Positions 23,148-29,688 are shown, counted from the first letter of the stretch. The stretch is DNA of 46,583 nucleotides from Coriobacteriales bacterium (GCA_029983705.1 JASBYZ010000001.1:1-46583), one strand, 5' to 3'. Notes: generated by a model from the sequence alone, not told the origin. Translations and numbers: made by a program.

Positions 23148-24034
23148 TCAATCACCCTCCACCCTTCAAACGGTTTGAGTTCTAGTTTAGAATGCTTACT
23201 ATCTTCTCCGTGCAAATTTGCGTCTTGCAAGTAAGATTCAAATTTCGTTCCGAAGAGTGTTTGAGGCCGAAGATAAACTGACATCTTTTTATCTTGATGC
23301 CAAAGTTTGTATTGATGGTCGATTACTGTTTTGAAGTCCTGGAGTGTAAAGCCCTCATTGTATCTTGCATTGATTAGTGATTTTGTGTTTTTGGTTGTTG
23401 ATTTGTAGTTGGAATTTAAGACTTGGTTAAGGTAATCAATTACTGATGCAATGTCGTGTCCTGCACGACTATTTATATTACTTTGCTTTTCTTTACTTTC
23501 CTTTACTTTACTTTGTGTACCCCTGCCCCTCATTTCGTCATTTAAAGGGGGTTTCTGTATACAATAATGGGGGTTTCTGTATACATTAACTCCGTTTGTA
23601 GCGTCTTTTTGGTCTTTAGTTAATGTTGCAATAATGGGGGTTTCTGTATCATTAACTACGCAATAACCCTGGTTTATGTCTACATTAACTGAACGCTTTT
23701 TTGCTTCTAGGTATCTTTTTTGGATTCCACCGGATGTTAATACGTTATATTCATTTGCAACTCGTTTGCTAAATAAACCAATATCTGTTGCACATTTAAT
23801 AATCTCAACGAGCGTTTGAACTTCAACGCAAGACTTTTCTGCTAGATCTAAAATTGCTAAATCATCTAATTCTATAAAGTATCCTTCATCTTCATAAATT
23901 GCACTATAGATTGCAACTAAGGCAGAAACTGCATCTGCCCCATATAGACTTTTGATGAACCGAATTTTTCTATCATTGAGAAAGCCAACATCCAAAGGAA
24001 AGTAATCAAGACCTACTTTAATTGGACGCGCCAT
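23144..24034 (-). CDS. phage replication initiator (Lin1244/Lin1753-like N-terminus)
   Basis: A 296-residue replication protein. Residues 1-110 match the winged-helix N-terminal domain that opens with G-L-D-Y-F-P-L-D and contains D-E-G-Y-F. Residues about 195-280 match the conserved phage C-terminal domain (V-I-D-Y-L-N-Q-V-L-N, F-K-T-V-I-D-H-Q-Y-K-L-W, Y-L-R-P-Q-T-L-F-G) that contacts the helicase loader. The linker between (about 115-165) is encoded by the iteron-like repeats at 23547-23689, so the gene probably carries the origin, as in lambda O. Confidence 0.88.
   Translation of the reverse strand: MARPIKVGLDYFPLDVGFLNDRKIRFIKSLYGADAVSALVAIYSAIYEDEGYFIELDDLAILDLAEKSCVEVQTLVEIIKCATDIGLFSKRVANEYNVLTSGGIQKRYLEAKKRSVNVDINQGYCVVNDTETPIIATLTKDQKDATNGVNVYRNPHYCIQKPPLNDEMRGRGTQSKVKESKEKQSNINSRAGHDIASVIDYLNQVLNSNYKSTTKNTKSLINARYNEGFTLQDFKTVIDHQYKLWHQDKKMSVYLRPQTLFGTKFESYLQDANLHGEDSKHSKLELKPFEGWRVIE
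23547..23689 (-). repeat. iteron-like repeats, candidate phage replication origin
   Basis: Three copies of GGGGGTTTCTGTAT (23547, 23569 and 23636 on the plus strand) and one degenerate copy (about 23668-23689) lie in the linker of the initiator gene. Copies 1 and 2 are 22 bases apart, about two helix turns. Copies 2 and 3 share a longer core with flanking AATAAT and ATTAAC. The encoded protein is low-complexity here, so the repeat seems to serve the DNA. Confidence 0.65.
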
Positions 24035-24036
24035 AC

Positions 24037-24690
24037 CTACTCACCGCTACTCTTTAGTTTGTTAACTTCGCCACGGTAAAAATCCTCTACTTGGGCAATA
24101 AATGCCTTGTACTCTTGCTCACCCATTTCAAATAGTGGCTTATCTGCAAACTTCATGAATGCTTCGCCAATTTCTGCTTGAGATCGTCCGCTTTTTTCTG
24201 CTAAGTCCTCTTTCATCTCTGTTAATCTGGATGTGTCGTGCTCATAACGCTTTTGTTGTGTAGGCTTCTGTACTCGATTCTGTGACGTGCTTCGCTTGCT
24301 TGGTACATTACCGCTGCAAGTGTTACCATCGTCGTCCTCGTCTCCTATGAGCCCGAAGGCTGGCATGAGCGAATAGCGTCTTGCATATGTGATTTCGCTT
24401 CCGGTTTCTTGTGGCTTTTTAGACACGTTAATTGGAAAGTTAGCAAGCTCAACTGATGACGCACCATCACTTACACGGGTTATTAACTCCGCTTCTCCGT
24501 TACCTTTATTGGCAACACATTGCGTTAAAAATACACCGTGTTTAGCACATAACTTTCTTAGCTCCGGCAAAAAGCTATCAAGTGAAGCGTATTTGTTCTT
24601 GAAGAATGGATTATTGGCATCTTTGATTGGGTCTTCAACTTCTGCCTGAATTTCAATCAAGCGCTCAATCAGATTTTTCTCTTTAGTCAT
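24037..24690 (-). CDS. erf: ERF-family single-strand annealing protein
   Basis: A protein of about 217 residues of the ERF recombinase family. It has the N-terminal N-P-F-F-K-N-K-Y-A-S-L-D-S block and the central T-G-S-E-I-T-Y-A-R-R-Y-S-L block, then a variable linker and an acidic C-terminus. ERF proteins pair complementary single strands during phage recombination and genome circularisation. ATG at 24690 is chosen over two upstream GTG codons because GGAG lies 10 bases before it. SSB and RusA from the same operon complete the recombination set. Confidence 0.9.
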   Translation of the reverse strand: MTKEKNLIERLIEIQAEVEDPIKDANNPFFKNKYASLDSFLPELRKLCAKHGVFLTQCVANKGNGEAELITRVSDGASSVELANFPINVSKKPQETGSEITYARRYSLMPAFGLIGDEDDDGNTCSGNVPSKRSTSQNRVQKPTQQKRYEHDTSRLTEMKEDLAEKSGRSQAEIGEAFMKFADKPLFEMGEQEYKAFIAQVEDFYRGEVNKLKSSGE

Positions 24691-25246
24691 CTTCACCACT
24701 CTCCAAAAGTTTTGGCATTGATTGCGATTTAATAACTAGACGAACTACATCTTCAGCGCTGCTATTCAGGCACACCATAATGTTGCGTTTTTTAGCAATA
24801 AATTCAACGCCTTCTACTGGTTCTCCAGTACCATCAAATATTGGAATTCCTTTATGCTCTTTAATGTGGCTTAAAATTTGTTCTTCATTAAGCACTGAAA
24901 CTCGTTTGAATAATTTGGGGTATTCATTGATAAGTACTTCTAAATCTTTTGGAGTCCCACAGAATTGAATTTTTCCATAAACCTCATCTTGGGCAAGTTC
25001 ATCCATCCATTCATTGAATGCTTTTGAATTAGTAACTATTGGTTCTAGTCCACCAATATTTGTAATGGATATCGTCCCAACTGTTTTGTCACCAATTCTC
25101 AATTCTCGCTGTTTATAACCTTTATCGTTATAGTCGCTTAACATTACATTTTTAGCTTTAGATCTAAGCAGCTTTAGTTTTTCATCAGTGTATTTTTTAA
25201 GAGCAGTAAGCGCTGTATACTGCTCCATTAATTCGTTATCTGTCAT
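24683..25246 (-). CDS. unknown early-operon protein linked to ERF
   Basis: A 187-residue protein with a charged N-terminal helix region (about 1-40) and a mixed C-terminal part; I do not recognise a family. It overlaps the ERF start by eight bases and follows SSB, so it is likely part of the recombination or replication module. No nuclease or nucleotide-binding motif is visible. Confidence 0.6.
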   Translation of the reverse strand: MTDNELMEQYTALTALKKYTDEKLKLLRSKAKNVMLSDYNDKGYKQRELRIGDKTVGTISITNIGGLEPIVTNSKAFNEWMDELAQDEVYGKIQFCGTPKDLEVLINEYPKLFKRVSVLNEEQILSHIKEHKGIPIFDGTGEPVEGVEFIAKKRNIMVCLNSSAEDVVRLVIKSQSMPKLLESGEDD

Positions 25247-25259
25247 TTATTTTCCTCGC

Positions 25260-25643
25260 TTAAAATGGTATTGATTCATCGTTGAAATCTTGCATCTTAG
25301 CTGGTTCAGCTTTAGTTGGTGCAGTCATGAATTCGATTTCTTGCACGTTAATTTCCACTTTTGAGCGTGTCTGCCCGTCTTTCTCCCACTGTGACCAGCT
25401 TAATTTGCCTTCAACGGCAACTTTCTTTCCCTTCTCAAGGTAAGGTGAAATGTTTTCCGCTCGGTTGCCAAACATGACACAGTCAATAAAATTTGCGTAG
25501 TCTTCCCAATCCCCTGTTTGGTTATTCTTGCGCCTTTCGTTAACTGCTACCGTGAAATTGCATACTGCAGTACCAGAGGCAGTATTTCTTAGTTCTGCAT
25601 TACGTGTTAAATTTCCGCTAATAATTACTCTATTGATACTCAT
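25260..25643 (-). CDS. ssb: single-stranded DNA-binding protein
   Basis: A 127-residue SSB with the OB fold (about 1-105, starting S-I-N-R-V-I-I-S-G-N-L-T-R-N and containing F-T-V-A-V-N-E-R) and the acidic tail ending D-E-S-I-P-F, the tip that recruits replication and repair partners. It is shorter than most chromosomal SSBs, as usual for phages. Its start overlaps the upstream gene by four bases. Confidence 0.95.
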   Translation of the reverse strand: MSINRVIISGNLTRNAELRNTASGTAVCNFTVAVNERRKNNQTGDWEDYANFIDCVMFGNRAENISPYLEKGKKVAVEGKLSWSQWEKDGQTRSKVEINVQEIEFMTAPTKAEPAKMQDFNDESIPF

Positions 25644-25897
25644 AAGACTTCCTCTTTGTCGATAGTTATTGTTTTATGTTTTCGATTAAACTTGTAATTG
25701 ATAAAAGCGTGTCCATTCCTTGTTAAGTCATGGAATAAGCGTTTGAATGATGGGATTTTACTGATGTCATCAGCGTTCCATTCCACCGTTTGAATTGCTA
25801 AATTGATAGCGTTGTCTGGTCGAAATCTAATGTGGCGCGCTCCATCTAAAGTAACGGTATAAACCTTTAATGGCTTGCCGTTAGTTAATTTATTCAT
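25640..25897 (-). CDS. small hypothetical early protein
   Basis: An 85-residue protein without a recognised family. It is basic, with an N-terminal strand region (P-L-K-V-Y-T-V-T-L-D) and a C-terminal K-F-N-R-K-H-K-T-I-T-I strand. ATG at 25897 is preferred over an upstream TTG because GGTGAG lies just before it. It overlaps rusA by eight bases and ssb by four, so it is expressed with the recombination genes. Confidence 0.55.
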   Translation of the reverse strand: MNKLTNGKPLKVYTVTLDGARHIRFRPDNAINLAIQTVEWNADDISKIPSFKRLFHDLTRNGHAFINYKFNRKHKTITIDKEEVL

Positions 25898-26315
25898 TTG
25901 TCTCACCAAAATCTGGATATGTTATCTGAACTGTCGTTTGTTCAAGCGTATTTTTAGTTCTTGGCACTTTATGTGCATGAAGGCCTATCACTTGTGCATC
26001 GTCTTTAAATGCAATTCCATTAAGACCATCTAGCACTAGCTTTGCGATATTATCGATATCAGGCTTGATAATAAACTCGTCCTGGTCGCAATATTTTTGA
26101 TTGGTCTTTGGAAGAGGAGCTGAGCACTCAATTTGGATGAATACTCTTCCACAATATTTTTTTAACTTTCTCGAATACCCTTTTGATCGTTGGCATTCTA
26201 TTGCAATTCTGCTCTTTCTAGTGCGATTTTTTGGTGTGTCAACTATCGCTCCGTTGTAGTACCTAGGCCGTTGTAGACCATGCACAAATGGGACTGCAAA
26301 AGTTATTTTCAGCAT
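25890..26315 (-). CDS. rusA: RusA-like Holliday junction resolvase
   Basis: A 141-residue protein with the RusA signature K-P-D-I-D-N-I-A-K-L-V-L-D-G-L-N-G (about 84-100); D86, D88 and D96 form the metal site that cuts four-way junctions. It would resolve recombination intermediates made by ERF and prepare DNA for packaging. ATG at 26315 (with GGGGA upstream) is preferred over an ATG nine codons earlier that has no ribosome site. It overlaps the 37-residue gene upstream. Confidence 0.92.
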   Translation of the reverse strand: MLKITFAVPFVHGLQRPRYYNGAIVDTPKNRTRKSRIAIECQRSKGYSRKLKKYCGRVFIQIECSAPLPKTNQKYCDQDEFIIKPDIDNIAKLVLDGLNGIAFKDDAQVIGLHAHKVPRTKNTLEQTTVQITYPDFGETNE

Positions 26316-26422
26316 AGAAGTCCCCAAAATACCAACATGCAAATGTAGACAAGAACTAAGCTCCCGAACGCCTTTAATCCGTCAACCACCAGTGCTAAAC
26401 GCTCATTTTTGCTAGTTTTCAT
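26309..26422 (-). CDS. 37-residue membrane protein
   Basis: The frame encodes M-K-T-S-K-N-E-R-L-A then a hydrophobic segment (about 18-36) ending W-G-L-L-C. GGGGGAG lies six bases upstream, its start overlaps the upstream gene by 11 bases and its stop overlaps the rusA start by seven. Those couplings argue that it is real. Function unknown. Confidence 0.55.
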   Translation of the reverse strand: MKTSKNERLALVVDGLKAFGSLVLVYICMLVFWGLLC

Positions 26423-26741
26423 TGCCACTCCCCCAAACAAGCTTTTTCATGATTTCTAGATCCGGCTGATGCTTAAATGAATCTCTAGTCAAATAGGTGT
26501 CTGGCAGTGGAGCTGCATAATCATCTGTTAATTCGCACTCTGTTATTGCAACTAAATAGTTATCAGCAGCTAAATAATCAATATGTCCTGGGTACTCAAA
26601 TCGCATCTCATCTTCTGATAGACCCATTTCTTCAATCTCATTAATGATTTGATTAAGTAGCTTTTTAAGTGGTAAGTAAGTTGTTGCTGCTCTGATTGTA
26701 ATTTCATCATCAATAACTTCTGTGAGAACATAGATATGCAT
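26412..26741 (-). CDS. hypothetical early protein
   Basis: A 109-residue acidic protein that I cannot assign. It is mixed alpha/beta, with a long helix (about 27-42, K-L-L-N-Q-I-I-N-E-I-E-E-M) followed by L-S-E-D-E-M-R-F-E-Y. It overlaps the excisionase-like gene by one base, so it is the second gene of the early operon. Confidence 0.55.
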   Translation of the reverse strand: MHIYVLTEVIDDEITIRAATTYLPLKKLLNQIINEIEEMGLSEDEMRFEYPGHIDYLAADNYLVAITECELTDDYAAPLPDTYLTRDSFKHQPDLEIMKKLVWGSGNEN

Positions 26742-27007
26742 TAGTTCTCACCTCGATAGTTTTTATTTATGAATTGGTCTGCTTCATCTTTGATGATGAA
26801 TTTTCTTGAGTTACCGGGGAATTTCACATAAGGCAACGGATTATAAGCATTTAATAAATCCGTTATAATCTGCCTTGATAGCCCAAGGTATTTTGTAGCC
26901 TGGTCAATCGTTATATACTTGGGGTAAAATTTATCTGTATCCTGCGAGGATATATTTGGTGCATCAGTTGTTGACGCAGCTGGTGCACACTTACATTTAT
27001 GTTCCAC
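26741..27007 (-). CDS. excisionase-like DNA-binding protein (MerR-type HTH_17)
   Basis: An 88-residue protein with a winged helix-turn-helix at about 31-82 (Y-I-T-I-D-Q-A-T-K-Y-L-G-L-S-R then V-K-F-P-G-N-S-R-K-F-I-I-K). This is the fold of excisionases and small phage regulators. The start codon is GTG at 27007 with AAGGAG five bases upstream. It opens the early operon, so it may act in excision or early gene control; the sequence cannot separate the two. A possible 11-codon frame (ATG about 33 bases before) overlaps its start. Confidence 0.75.
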   Translation of the reverse strand: MEHKCKCAPAASTTDAPNISSQDTDKFYPKYITIDQATKYLGLSRQIITDLLNAYNPLPYVKFPGNSRKFIIKDEADQFINKNYRGEN

Positions 27008-27062
27008 TTCGTCTCCTTTTCTCTTTGCTCATCAAATGCACTCCAATGTGACTGCTAGTAAT

Positions 27063-27076
27063 ACTTGGTACCAAGT
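27063..27076. promoter_or_regulatory. 14-base perfect palindrome before the early operon
   Basis: ACTTGGTACCAAGT is perfectly self-complementary and lies about 60 bases upstream of the first early gene. A TTGACT on the minus strand overlaps its edge. It probably binds a dimeric regulator controlling early transcription, perhaps one of the XRE proteins. A CTGCTAGCAG palindrome lies 40 bases further at about 27116-27125. Confidence 0.5.
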
Positions 27077-27182
27077 CAAAGAAAAAAATATGGGTGGGAA
27101 AACGTGAAAGGATACTGCTAGCAGCCTCGTTAGAATGCATATGATTTGTTTACGCTTTATCTTGTATAGAAAAAAATATTAA

Positions 27183-27198
27183 ACACAATATATTGTGT
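27183..27198. promoter_or_regulatory. 16-base perfect palindrome, early control site
   Basis: ACACAATATATTGTGT is perfectly self-complementary. It lies between the early operon (minus) and the DUF2188 gene (plus), so it may control both. A close relative occurs at 21014-21027 before the late regulator gene. Confidence 0.55.
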
Positions 27199-27229
27199 AA
27201 TTGGATACTTCTTTAGCTTCACATTGTTC

Positions 27230-27235
27230 TATAAT
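27230..27235 (+). promoter_or_regulatory. -10 element before the DUF2188 gene
   Basis: A perfect TATAAT lies 38 bases before the DUF2188 start. No good -35 is found at the normal distance, which may mean activator dependence. It lies just outside the inverted repeat at 27241. Confidence 0.4.
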
Positions 27236-27240
27236 GTAAC

Positions 27241-27254
27241 AAGTTGCCTACTCC
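27241..27254. repeat. left arm of inverted repeat around the DUF2188 gene
   Basis: AAGTTGCCTACTCC matches, inverted and with 13 of 14 bases, the sequence at 27526-27539. The two arms enclose the DUF2188 gene. The right arm forms the last codons of the LexA-like gene, so the left arm looks like a copy of that gene end. Confidence 0.7.
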
Positions 27255-27273
27255 ATGTATTAATGGAGGACTT

Positions 27274-27501
27274 ATGTCAGGCAAAAATATATGGACAACC
27301 ACTAATAAAAATGGTGGTTGGGATGTACGAGTGGAAGGCTCATCAAGAGTATCTCGCCACTTTGAAACTAAAGTTGAAGCTATGGAATATGGAAGGGGCA
27401 GGGCAATCAAAAATAGTTCAGAACATTTTATTCAGAACAAAAATGGTCGCATAGGAAGTCGCAATTCCTATGGCAATGACCCACACCCACCTCGTGGATA
27501 A
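27274..27501 (+). CDS. DUF2188 protein
   Basis: A 75-residue protein of the DUF2188 family. It has K-N-G-G-W-D-V-R-V-E-G (12-22), a central F-E-T-K-V-E-A-M-E-Y-G-R-G-R-A (30-44) and the typical ending S-Y-G-N-D-P-H-P-P-R-G. The function of the family is not established; it is frequent in mobile DNA. ATG at 27274 has GGAGG four bases upstream. It is the only plus-strand gene between the early operon and the repressor region and lies between 14-base inverted repeats. Confidence 0.82.
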   Translation: MSGKNIWTTTNKNGGWDVRVEGSSRVSRHFETKVEAMEYGRGRAIKNSSEHFIQNKNGRIGSRNSYGNDPHPPRG

Positions 27502-27521
27502 TAATTAAGTAACTGTAACTA

Positions 27522-27743
27522 TCAAGGGGTAGGCAACTTATTGATTGTTATTGTTCTTCCAAGCCCTGCCGTATAATTAATATATCCTTTTTTCTTCAAC
27601 TTTTCCATGTATTTTGAACCTGTGCGTTGCGTTGAAAATCCTATAGAGTGACTAATCTCTCGAGTTGTTGGAGAGTAGCCGTGTGTATCTATATAACGCT
27701 TAATAAACTCATAAGCTTCTTGCTCTTTATCAGTAAGTTTCAA
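27522..27743 (-). CDS. LexA-like winged helix protein without peptidase domain
   Basis: A 73-residue protein equal to the DNA-binding domain of LexA: L-T-D-K-E-Q-E-A-Y-E-F-I-K-R-Y, then H-G-Y-S-P-T-T-R-E-I and M-E-K-L-K-K-K-G-Y-I. The self-cleaving C-terminal domain is absent, so it could occupy LexA-type sites without being inactivated by RecA. The start is TTG at 27743 with AGGAGG six bases upstream. The frame stays open upstream to 27878 through GC-rich sequence that looks unrelated. Its last codons form one arm of the inverted repeat around the DUF2188 gene. Confidence 0.78.
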   Translation of the reverse strand: MKLTDKEQEAYEFIKRYIDTHGYSPTTREISHSIGFSTQRTGSKYMEKLKKKGYINYTAGLGRTITINKLPTP

Positions 27744-27904
27744 AATTGTCCTCCTTTCATGATCTAAATTCTTTTTCTCTTTCTCCAGCCGGTTGCATCC
27801 GGGCGATTTCTCGCATACGCTTAGACGCTTATCCGCAGCTTTTCGGGCGTTCACGGGGCGCAGCTCATAGAGGTTCATGCAATTTTCAAGGTGCTAAGAA
27901 GTGC
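27744..27904 (-). pseudogene. GC-rich remnant upstream of the LexA-like gene
   Basis: This stretch is much richer in G and C than its surroundings. An ATG at 27878 opens a frame beginning M-N-L-Y-E-L-R-P-V-N-A-R-K, similar to the start of small phage proteins that continue with S-F-Y-G-K. Here the homology ends at A-A-D-K-R and the frame runs on into the LexA-like gene. No ribosome site precedes it. It is probably a truncated remnant of imported DNA. Confidence 0.35.
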
Positions 27905-28120
27905 TTATTTAATAGTTCGCTCTTCTGTTCTTCCAGCTAAATAGTCGATAGATATATTGAAATAATCTGCAACTTTAATCGCATCTCTTAATTTCATTCT
28001 GTCTGGGTTTGCTTCTAAGTTTCTAATTTTTGAATATGGCTCGTTCAGCTTCTCAGCAAACTCCATCTGACTTAAACGATTCCTGGCACGTTCAGAAGCT
28101 ATTATATTTTTCTGCCCCAT
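27905..28120 (-). CDS. Cro-like XRE family regulator
   Basis: A 71-residue helix-turn-helix protein (HTH about 17-36; ends I-S-I-D-Y-L-A-G-R-T). ATG at 28120 has AGGAGG four bases upstream. It is divergent from the plus-strand repressor at 28257 and has a strong promoter between the two, the usual position of Cro in a genetic switch. Whether it favours lytic growth is inferred. Confidence 0.82.
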   Translation of the reverse strand: MGQKNIIASERARNRLSQMEFAEKLNEPYSKIRNLEANPDRMKLRDAIKVADYFNISIDYLAGRTEERTIK

Positions 28121-28162
28121 TTCCCCTCCTAACATAGCAGAAATTGATATGTTCATTTACTT

Positions 28163-28190
28163 ACTATATCAATTATTGCTATATTGTCAA
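28163..28190 (-). promoter_or_regulatory. strong promoter of the Cro-like gene
   Basis: On the minus strand TTGACA (28190-28185), a 16-base spacer and TATAGT (28168-28163). This is the best sigma-70-like promoter in the window and points into the lytic-direction genes. Confidence 0.75.
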
Positions 28191-28199
28191 CAAAAATTA

Positions 28200-28228
28200 T
28201 TGTATTCTGTATCATTTTTTGATACATT
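28200..28228 (+). promoter_or_regulatory. repressor promoter with overlapping operator
   Basis: On the plus strand TTGTAT (28200-28205), 17 bases and TACATT (28223-28228). The spacer and -10 contain TGTATCA-N5-TGATACA (28208-28226), a 7-base inverted repeat. A dimeric repressor bound here would block its own promoter, so the repressor gene is probably autoregulated. Confidence 0.65.
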
Positions 28229-28256
28229 TGGATTACACCAGCTTAAAGGAGTAATC

Positions 28257-28604
28257 ATGTATGACCCATTTGATAAAAAAATTGGCGAAGCCCTAAAAAG
28301 CGCCCGTGAGCAAGCTGGCTACACGCAAGTAGCTTTTGCAGATTTGCTTGGCTGGAAATACAAGACCTATCAAAATTATGAAATTGGTAAATCTTCCCTT
28401 TCACTAACTCAAGCAAGAGAAATAGCAGACGCGTTAGAGTGCCCTCTTGATTTAATTTTTAAGGATGTAATTAATTCCGAACACTCGGTGGATGAGATAC
28501 CCGAAGCAATCAAAGATAAGATTTGTACTCTTACAGAAGAAGAGTTGAACTTGTTGGTTGATTTTATAGATTTGCTTATTGCTCATCGCAATACCTCTCA
28601 CTAA
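28257..28604 (+). CDS. CI-like XRE family repressor
   Basis: A 115-residue protein with an N-terminal helix-turn-helix (about 22-42, G-Y-T-Q-V-A-F-A-D-L-L-G) and a short helical C-terminal region that may form dimers. It has no S24-type self-cleavage domain and no nearby ImmA-like protease is seen, so SOS induction by repressor self-cleavage is unlikely. ATG at 28257 has AAAGGAG five bases upstream. It sits divergent to the Cro-like gene, which marks it as the probable lysogeny repressor. Confidence 0.8.
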   Translation: MYDPFDKKIGEALKSAREQAGYTQVAFADLLGWKYKTYQNYEIGKSSLSLTQAREIADALECPLDLIFKDVINSEHSVDEIPEAIKDKICTLTEEELNLLVDFIDLLIAHRNTSH

Positions 28605-28616
28605 GAACAACTGTTC
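28605..28616. promoter_or_regulatory. LexA-type SOS box
   Basis: GAAC-AACT-GTTC, inside AGAACAACTGTTCG, matches the Gram-positive and actinobacterial LexA operator GAAC-N4-GTTC, as does the following G. It lies just after the repressor stop codon and about 100 bases before the exonuclease gene, so it may put the downstream lysogeny genes under DNA-damage control. Confidence 0.55.
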
Positions 28617-28715
28617 GATTATTTTAGACGATGAGCAAGGAGAAAGTCTATAGGCGTTTATGAGCTAAGACATTGTTACTCCTGGTAAATGCTATTAAGT
28701 TATTTGGAGTTAGAT

Positions 28716-29435
28716 ATGGATAAAAATAAAATTGTAAAAATAATTGTTGTACTTATCCTTCTTTTAATAGCTATATGGGATTGGCAAGTATCTGCAGGAA
28801 TTGTAATTATCTATTTTATAGCCAGATTTTTTATCAAAAGAAACAAACGTAAAACTGCTGCAGCCCAACAAGAATTGGATGTACTTAAATCTATATCTCC
28901 TGAGAAGATTGTTGTGGTAGATACAGAGACAACAGGATTAAAGCGCGGTTATGATGAAATAGTTTCTGTTGCCATTACTGACGGTAACGGTAATGAACTC
29001 TTTTACTCACTTGTAAAACCGGAAAGACGAAGAAGTTGGAAGGCGGCTTCTGAAATCAATAACATCTGGCCAGCTGATGTCAAAGGTAAGCCCCACTTAA
29101 AAGACTTAAAAGAAACTATCGAGCCCTTATTTGAAAATGCTCATTTACTTGTTGGTTATAACTTAAGTTTTGATTTGCCTTTTCTAAAAGATGCAGGCAT
29201 CAAAGTCTATGATTCAAATACATTTGACGTAATGAAAGAATTTGCTCCAGTAAACGGAGAATGGAATGAGTATTTTAAAGATTATAAATGGGCAAAACTG
29301 TCTGAGTGTGCAAGCAGATATAAATATAAATTTCACGCTCATGACGCGCTAGAAGATGCTAAAGCGACAGCCTATTGCTTCCAAAGCCTTATTAGAGATC
29401 CTAAATATTTAAATGTTTTAAAAAGCAGATATTAG
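28716..29435 (+). CDS. membrane-anchored DnaQ-family 3'-5' exonuclease
   Basis: A 239-residue protein. Residues about 7-40 are hydrophobic, enough for one or two membrane spans, followed by a basic segment K-R-N-K-R-K. The rest is a DEDDh exonuclease with Exo I at 69-75 (D-T-E-T-T-G-L), Exo II at 149-157 (N-L-S-F-D-L-P-F-L) and Exo III with H209 and D214. All catalytic residues are present. ATG at 28716 (GGAG seven bases upstream) is preferred to one at 28689. A tethered nuclease in the lysogeny module could attack incoming phage DNA at the membrane; that role is inference. Confidence 0.82.
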   Translation: MDKNKIVKIIVVLILLLIAIWDWQVSAGIVIIYFIARFFIKRNKRKTAAAQQELDVLKSISPEKIVVVDTETTGLKRGYDEIVSVAITDGNGNELFYSLVKPERRRSWKAASEINNIWPADVKGKPHLKDLKETIEPLFENAHLLVGYNLSFDLPFLKDAGIKVYDSNTFDVMKEFAPVNGEWNEYFKDYKWAKLSECASRYKYKFHAHDALEDAKATAYCFQSLIRDPKYLNVLKSRY

Positions 29436-29451
29436 TTAGAAGGATGCAATC

Positions 29452-29649
29452 ATGAAATTTGGAGTAAGAAAACCTAGCCTTAAGAAATCATTTAAAGCTC
29501 GCACTACTGGTAAAGCTAGGCACAAAGTAAAAAGTGCTGTAAATCCAATCTATGGCAAAAAGGGAGCAGGGATATTACACCCTAAGAAAGCAGTTAAGAA
29601 CAAAGTTTATAAGAAAACAACTTTTAGCATATTTGATTTATTCAAATAA
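29452..29649 (+). CDS. small, very basic phage protein
   Basis: A 65-residue protein with about 20 lysine and arginine residues, beginning M-K-F-G-V-R-K-P-S-L-K-K and containing H-P-K-K-A-x-K-N-K-V-Y. Proteins of this look are common next to repressor and integrase genes of Gram-positive prophages, without known function. The charge suggests nucleic-acid or membrane-surface binding. It follows the exonuclease gene by 16 bases. Confidence 0.68.
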   Translation: MKFGVRKPSLKKSFKARTTGKARHKVKSAVNPIYGKKGAGILHPKKAVKNKVYKKTTFSIFDLFK

Positions 29650-29688
29650 GGCTTCTTATTAGAAGTTATAGAAATCGAAAGGGGCACA

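Noticed and set aside
23547-23689. A CRISPR array
   Set aside because: The repeats are only about 14-17 bases, unevenly spaced (22, 67 and about 32 bases) and lie inside a coding frame; no cas genes are present.
27522-27878. A 118-residue LexA-like protein starting at 27878
   Set aside because: The extra N-terminal 45 residues are encoded by GC-rich sequence unlike LexA, with no ribosome site, whereas the TTG at 27743 has AGGAGG at ideal distance.
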